This document shows positions 57,963-64,000 of a DNA stretch of 64,000 nucleotides, one piece after another. The position numbers and the translations under genes are program-made. Numbering within the stretch: the first letter of the stretch is position 1; every line of letters starts with the position of its first letter. A model generated the notes under the pieces. The model did not search any database, was not told the origin of the DNA, and worked only from the letters and a program-made list of their open reading frames with translations. The DNA comes from Sacculina carcini (taxonomy: Eukaryota; Arthropoda; Thecostraca; Sacculinidae), in the NCBI GenBank assembly GCA_916048095.2, contig OU696573.1:6976306-7040305 (forward strand), written 5' to 3'.

Positions 57963-58264
57963 AGTCCGCCTCGTAGCCGAGTGGCTAAGACTCAAGCTCT
58001 GTGCACGAGAGGTCCAGGGTTCGATTACCTGGCGAGGTGAAACGGTTGGGTTCGCTTCTGAAAGGGATAGCCCAATTGTCCCAAGGCGGGTTTCGTCTGC
58101 GCGCAGCCGTGCAGTTTCTGTGCTGGCGGTGACTGCGAAACCCGTGCGGCCGGACCTGCGGTGTGCCAACCGGGGCCGTGAGGCTTTGCCCATGCTTAAA
58201 CTCACGCGAACATTAGCCTTTCCACTGCTGTGCACAAATGCGCAAATTTATTATTATTATTTAT
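57963..58264 (+). mobile_element. tRNA-derived SINE (copy 2)
   Basis: Same family as 40819-41117: TAGCCGAGTGGCTAAG, GGTTCGATTACC, then the same body and a (TTA)n tail. The flanking ACTCATCAA occurs at 57954-57962 and 58265-58273, a 9-bp-plus target duplication. Confidence 0.9.
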
Positions 58265-58273
58265 ACTCATCAA

Positions 58274-60082
58274 CCCAAAGTGGGACACTTATCACTTGCT
58301 TTCAATTGGTTTCAAGTTTTGTCTGCATCTAAATATTGTTTTACATATATCTAAATAAGTAAGACATACAGGTGTCTATAACTCTGCAATGACTAAATGT
58401 GTCCATATCGCGTTCAATCAGCTGCATGGTTACCGCTAGGCTACAGAGTCGAGTTTAGGTTACATATTCTAACGTTGGGGCCATCTCAGTAGATACATAA
58501 AATACTTTATAATGTAGTATAACACAGAAAGTACTCTCTGCGTCGCTGTATTCAACAGTTAATTATCACATATAACAGTACATTATATTAGCTCCCTGGA
58601 AATTGAAGGCTGCCAGCTTATTTTTGAACAAATATTTGAACTTCGGCAATTGTAACATTTGTTCTTATGTATGAACCGTTCGCAACATAAATACTCATAC
58701 ACAATCTCATTTGCCATTTTAATCAGATATATAAAGCACTCGTACACTTGTTATCGACTCGGTAAGTTCGTTGGCTTTTCATCGGACTTAAACCAAAGCT
58801 TACATGTCTGAGAAATATACTCATTATGTGGTGCTATATTTATAATGGGGCCCCCAAACATTGTCTTCGGGGGACCCATTAAGCCTCGCATCGGCTCTGC
58901 ATAAATATGTTATCAAAATATGTATCTACTTATTTGGCAAAATACCCAACCGGTATTTACGGTACATAAATGTAAAAAAGTGAGAGGATGTAGATGAATA
59001 ATATTACACTCACCATAACTAAACAAGAACACACTGTACAACATGCTATCAATTATCTGAACTTGAATTGTGATGGCTTGTTTCAGGTGAATAATTAACG
59101 GTCAACGGCAGTTCATTCGCAGTATTCAATGTGCCTGTATATACGCTGTATAGCTCGGTCAATACATGTGTAATTTACGACACAACTCGAATGACGACTC
59201 ATTCCGACAGACAGCGACCAGGTCGATTCACGTCAACCGTGACGGTATTGTGTGATGTCGCGTCATAAACGGAGTAGCGCCGCATGAGTCGCTTGTCAAG
59301 AACTTGGAACGATTGTGTCTTTGAGCTGAGGACACTTGCGTGACCCGCAGCCGACCGGTGTCGTGTACGGCATTGCTGTTGGAACAGCTCCGATCCTACA
59401 AGACACTTGGAAAGACTGTACATTATGCCGAAGTCAATTGGCGTAGAACAAGTGTGATTGTCCGTCATTGTGAATGTGTATCTACGCGTGCTTATGTATG
59501 AGCGTCGACAATTGATGCGCATTACGACCGAGCATGACACACGCGAACAATTTATGACCACGAGACACAATCGAAGCTGCAAAAAACACACACTCCCGAG
59601 CCATTGGGAAGATCGGACGCTGAACCGAGCCAGAGCAGATATTGATGACGACCAGCGGTATTAATGGTAATCGCACAGATAACGAGCTTTTTAGACGGCG
59701 GCGCTCGTGAAGCACTCGACGTAAACTGGTGCGCAAAAACAAAAAAACGGCCCATACGGACATACATGCACATGCATACACACACGGAGCCTTCGCTGTA
59801 GTCGCTGAGAAGCGGTGACAACGACAAAATGGATTGATCGTTCGATTCGTTCACTTTTTATCGTACTTAATATCGAAGTGTGTCCTACAATGACAATAGA
59901 CTGTTACACACAATTAATTATTTTTGGCTCATAGATATTAATATTATGTTATTACAAAGTTTCGACCGCATTATAGTCCCTTTATTAACATATTATTGTC
60001 ATAATCAAATTGTCTCATGACATTATTGAAAACAGCCACTGCAATGCAGCTTGGTAAGCATTGCAATTAAAAAATTTGTATC
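58274..60082. other. Gene-free stretch with one partial MITE
   Basis: 58840-58899 inverted reads CAGAGCCGATGCGAGG and GGGGGCCCCATTATAAATAT, a diverged half copy of the CAGAGCCG MITE family. Open frames at 59199-59850 carry no domain I recognise. Confidence 0.45.
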
Positions 60083-60391
60083 TACTGGCGGATCCAGGGG
60101 GTCTCAGGGGGGATGAAGCCCCCCAAAATGTTTACATCAGCTCCTCATAACTAATAGATACACTAAAAGTGGTTAAGGAAAAGTATCATTTTGTAGAGTT
60201 TGCTGGTATAAAGGTGATCGCAAAACATTCGCTCATAATGCGTTTGAAATGCGTACGCTCGAAATGTGTGTATATATCATGTGTGTATATATCAATGTGT
60301 GTATACATCGTTTGTAAATGTGTGTATATATATCATTGAAAAAATCACTCAGCCAACCACCCCCCAAAATTGCACTCTGGATCCGCTACTG
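60083..60391. mobile_element. hAT-type MITE (GGATCCAG family), 309 bp
   Basis: Left end TACTGGCGGATCCAGG; right end inverted CAGTAGCGGATCCAGAG. The flanks TTTGTATC and GTCTTATC agree at 5 of 8. An internal TGTGTATATATCA repeat (60267-60340) is absent from the 8398 copy. Confidence 0.72.
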
Positions 60392-60394
60392 GTC

Positions 60395-61125
60395 TTATCA
60401 ATTACAATTATTTTATCAATTATAAGAATTTATGGTGGATCAGTTAATTCAGTGTTTACTGTCATGCAGAACGCAGGCCTGGAGCCAAAAATCCCGCCAA
60501 AGAAAATGACGCCAGTAGGAATGCGAGAAGATTTGCCAGCATCGGCAGTGTCGCCAAAAACGTGAATTTATTAATGAACAAGGAAATTCATGCTAAAATG
60601 AATGAACGATGAATTCAAATATTGTTCTGTTGTTGAGACTTTGCAGAAACAGAGCCAAAATGGTCAGTGTTTCATTATACATGGATTCGTTGACTACAAG
60701 TGCAGCCACTCGAGATCTCTCAGCCCGGTTTTCAATAAGCAAACAGCAGTTGGGTGATCAAGTAAATACTTGATACGTCAGTGTCATAATAATGAACAAT
60801 ACCTCAGTGTAATCTGCGCTTATTTTTTAGTCTTATATCCATTATTGAAAATGTACTAATAATAAATAAATAGAACATACAGTATAAGCTACAGTTAATT
60901 TCATAATATAGCGCGGTATGCAACCGCGATCAAGACGGTGCATACCAAAGCAAGACTAGACTCAAAGCGAAACCCTTGGTCTTGATGCGGCATAGTTGTG
61001 CTGGATGTCGGACTAGATGTGACAAGTTTTTTCACCAGGCGCAAGCCAGCTTTCCTGGCGTTGAAACAGCCATTAAAACAGTCGGCACTATTTTTCATTC
61101 CTACAAAATTAACTAGGTTATACTG
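60395..61125. other. Gene-free stretch
   Basis: Nothing recognised. Confidence 0.4.
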
Positions 61126-61127
61126 TA

Positions 61128-61391
61128 TGTTCTAATTATTATATTATATTATCTAATTATTATATTATATTGTGTAATTATTTTATTTTGTTATCCAATT
61201 ATTATATTATATTATCTAATTATTATATTATATTATCTAATTATTATATTATATTATCTAATTATTATATTATATTATCTAATTATTATATTATATTATC
61301 TTATTATTATATTATATTACCTAATTATTATATTATATTATCTAATTATATATTATATTATATAATTATATATTATATTTTATAGTTATTA
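61128..61391. repeat. AT minisatellite, left arm of a split array
   Basis: Tandem units of about 23 bp of the form TCTAATTATTATATTATAT. Interrupted by the mariner at 61394. Confidence 0.92.
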
Positions 61392-61393
61392 TA

Positions 61394-62596
61394 CAGGGTG
61401 GCCACAATGTCACGCACCAATGTTAATGAAAAAAGTTATGGTAGTAACATGTATTCAAATTCAGAAGTTATTTACAAGTCTTACAAATGCTCGACATGTT
61501 CGCCGTTTGCAGCTATACACGAGCCAATAGGAAATTCAAAGTTCCTGTAGACACGATTCAGTAAATCAGCATCGCCATCAATTTGAAGACAAGCATCAAT
61601 AATACGACTCTTCAGATAATCCAAATCACGAATCTTCGTTGAATAAACAATTTCCTTAATGTGACCCCAGAAATATAAGTCCATCGGGTTTAGGCCAGGC
61701 GACTTGGGCGAACACTCTACCGTACCTCTTCGACCGATCCAATTTTCGAAGTTCTCGTAGAGCCAGTCACGGCAAGTAGGTCTGCCGTCTCCAAGTAAAT
61801 CAAACTGTGGTATCAAATCATTTTGCAACATGTTGAGGTATCTTTCGCCAGTAACTGTCTCATTGAAGAAGAAAGGGCCTAACACATGGTCGCGCCACAA
61901 ACCACACCAAGCCATTATCTTGGGACTGCTGTGTTCTTTGCTGTCTAACATAAAATTAGGACTGTCTTGCGAATAGTATCGGCAGTTCTGCCTATTGATC
62001 TCTCCACTAACATAAAAAGTTGCATCGTCTCTAAATAACATGTTTCGCCCAACAAAGTCATGATCTTCCACGAGTTGAACCTGAAGCCATACAGCCATTT
62101 CTAAACGTCTGTCACTTTCATCCTCGTACAATTAGTGTAGAATTTTAAGTTTGTAAGGATGAAACTTTTCTGCTTTGAGGACCTTCTGCATCGTTGAAAG
62201 AGGAATAACAATCTCACCTGCTGCCCTTCGCACTAACTTCCTTGGACTGCTTGCAATTATTTCCAACACTTGTGCACGTGTCTCCTCAAATAAACCTGAA
62301 CGCCCACTTCGCTTTTTGTCAACGACGCTACCAGTTTCTCTGAATTTGTTGATTAAACGACCGACAGAAGTGTGTGACACATTTGCATGGTCTCTGTTGA
62401 ATTAGATGGTCTGAATGGTCTCTGTTGAATTGCTCAGCAACACTTCTGTTGTTTGCACCATCACGACCAGATAATAAAGTTATTTCTACGCGCTGCTCTG
62501 TAGTCAATGGTATGTCTGAACTGAAATAGAACATGAAAAAATTATATTAACAAAAAATTAACATTTACATTGGTGCGTGACCTTGTGGCCACCCTG
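61394..62596 (-). mobile_element. Tc1/mariner transposon, 1.2 kb
   Basis: Ends CAGGGTGGCCACAATGTCAC and, inverted, CAGGGTGGCCACAAGGTCAC, continuing with ACGCACCAATGT in both. TA duplications are at 61392-61393 and 62597-62598. The ends are nearly identical over more than 30 bp, so the copy is not very old. A single transposase reading frame runs on the minus strand and is broken in three ways (see that entry). Confidence 0.93.
61481..62534 (-). pseudogene. mariner transposase, inactivated
   Basis: The N-terminus from 62534 (LTTEQRVEITLLSGRDGANN) and TSVGRLINKFRETGSV form helix-turn-helix DNA-binding modules. A small duplicated segment near 62390-62430 shifts the frame between them. An in-frame TAA follows KLKILH at about 62132. 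The catalytic part has FRDDATFYVSG (first Asp) and LLGDGRPTCRDWL (second). At the third position SPGLNPMDLYFWG has Gly where SPDLxPxD is usual. It ends NGEHVEHL at 61481. Enzymes of this family cut and paste at TA. The frameshift, stop and lost catalytic Asp each would abolish activity. Confidence 0.9.
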
Positions 62597-62866
62597 TATT
62601 ATATTATATAATTATTATATTATATTATATAATTATTATATTATATTATATAATTATTATATTATATAATTATTATATTATATAATTATTATATTATATA
62701 ATTATTATATTATATAATTATTATATTATATTATATAATTATTATATTATATAATTATTATATTATATTATATTATATAATTATTATATTATATTATATT
62801 ATATAATTATTAAATTATATTATTTAATTATTATATTATATTATATAATTATTATATTATATTTTT
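62597..62866. repeat. AT minisatellite, right arm of the split array
   Basis: Units of the form ATATAATTATTATATT, 16-30 bp long. They lack the TCTAATT variant that dominates the left arm. Confidence 0.92.
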
Positions 62867-62929
62867 GATACTACCGAGGAATATATGGTTTAATTTCCTC
62901 CTTGCTTTCTCTCAATCTTTCACTCAATG

Positions 62930-63077
62930 TTTGTTTGTGTGTGTTTGTGTGTGTGTGTGTGTGTGTGTATGTGTGTGTGTGTGTGTGTGCGTGCTTGTGT
63001 GCAGAGCTCGAGACTTTCTAGATGTAAGGCGCTATATACATATATACCTTATGTAATGTAATGTGTGGTTGAGGGTT

Positions 63078-63152
<75 letters not shown>

Positions 63153-63432
63153 TGTGTGTATGTGTGTGTGTGTATGTGCGTATGTATGTGTATGTGTGTG
63201 TATTTGTGTGATATTCACGTGTGAATGTACGTTGTCATACAAGATCGCTCACATACACAACCAAACAGCAAGAACATCACACACACACACGCACGTTTAC
63301 AAACATATACACACATACAAATTCCCAGCAGACAAAATGCGTACACGGCGAACCCTTTGTGCATTTATCGGTGGGAAGAAGAGGAATGTGTGAGTGCTGA
63401 GCCTTTGAATGCGTGTTTGTAGGAATGTGACG

Positions 63433-63470
<38 letters not shown>

Positions 63471-63625
63471 TGTGTGTGTGTATGTGCGTGTGTGTGTGTT
63501 AACTCAGTCAGATGGCTGAAGTGGGCGTGTGCATTGTGTGTTCCCATGGGAGACATCAGTCTTCGCCCCCATAGACATGTTCACAAGCACACACACACAC
63601 ACACACATACACACACAAACACCTA
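62930..63625. repeat. Cluster of (TG)n and (CA)n microsatellites
   Basis: TG at 62935-62990, 63080-63142 (perfect core of about 30 units), 63145-63215 (imperfect) and 63435-63500. CA at 63272-63290 and 63590-63620. ORFs here are repeat translations. Confidence 0.95.
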
Positions 63626-63895
63626 TACATACATTGTCTATTTGTCACAATCACACGTTTGCGGCTCGGACAAATTGCCCGAACGCCGTCACACTGTTGG
63701 CAACACGATCGAACAATAGCAAAGATGCATCCAACTATTCCTTGGTGTTGGCTGAGATAAGCTCAGACAGCTTAGAAATGTTCAAAGAACGATAGGCATG
63801 TCGGTAACTGTAGAAAAACGGGTTGAAATACAAAAACTTTAGGAAATTGTATATATTTAACGTGAATGTCAAGCAATATCGCAATAACGCAAGTA

Positions 63896-64000
63896 CAGTC
63901 GACCCTCCAAATTTCGGACCTCTAGATAGCGGAATCCTACAAGTAGCAGAATACGTCCCTGGTCCCGATCAGAAGCCTGTCAGATACGTGTTAAATTCAC
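63896..64000. mobile_element. pogo/Tigger-like element, left end, cut by the window edge
   Basis: TA then CAGTCGACCCTCCAAATTTC, followed by GATAGCGGAATCC and GGTCCCGATCAGAAG as in 13037 and 54436. It is the best preserved terminal repeat of the family here. Confidence 0.85.

Noticed and set aside
59199-59854. Overlapping ORFs of 100-130 codons on minus
   Set aside because: Several frames are open at once in a GC-richer stretch, with no domain signature; likely chance.

Overview
The window is animal (metazoan), repeat-dominated, AT-rich, non-coding chromosomal DNA. It has long (CA/TG)n and (TA)n microsatellites, tRNA-headed SINEs, LINE, LTR, hAT, PIF/Harbinger, Tc1/mariner, pogo-like and Helitron elements, and no operon-like packing of ORFs. 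An invertebrate is the best guess. The species cannot be named from what is here. I found no convincing host protein-coding gene, rRNA or functional tRNA gene. Every long ORF with a recognisable domain belongs to a transposable element.

Layout. 1-5.7 kb: a heptamer satellite, a CA tract, two LINE relics and one small hAT MITE. 5.7-9.2 kb: a hAT element with a perfect 8-bp target duplication, carrying a decayed transposase, a rearranged gag-pro-RT fragment and a second MITE. 10-16.3 kb: small nested DNA elements, an inverted-repeat (Penelope-like?) unit, a LINE RT relic and a mariner end. 16.8-19.2 kb: a second hAT with a broken BED-finger transposase. 19.5-25.4 kb: a third hAT type without transposase, split by a nearly intact Ty3/gypsy-like LTR retrotransposon whose two 307-bp LTRs look identical. 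A sister copy of that hAT lies inverted at 26.3-27.9 kb and lacks the retrotransposon. 30.6-32.3 kb: a Harbinger transposase pseudogene broken by a 173-bp hAT MITE. 32-46 kb: LINE relics, pogo-like MITEs, a 5'-truncated retroelement integrase, a SINE inside an inverted repeat, and nested MITEs. 46.6-51.1 kb: a 4.5-kb non-autonomous Helitron built of repeated modules. 51-64 kb: microsatellites, SINEs, nested hAT/pogo-like MITEs, and a mariner inside an AT minisatellite.

Read together, the window is a record of successive insertions. Target-site duplications give the order of events at many loci: retrotransposon into hAT; MITE into Harbinger; hAT MITE into pogo-type MITE; pogo-type MITE into hAT MITE; mariner into minisatellite; Helitron into a (TA)n tract. 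The most active-looking element is the LTR retrotransposon at 20909-25182. It has an 18-nt inverted repeat linking its LTR to the primer-binding position, which suggests self-primed reverse transcription.
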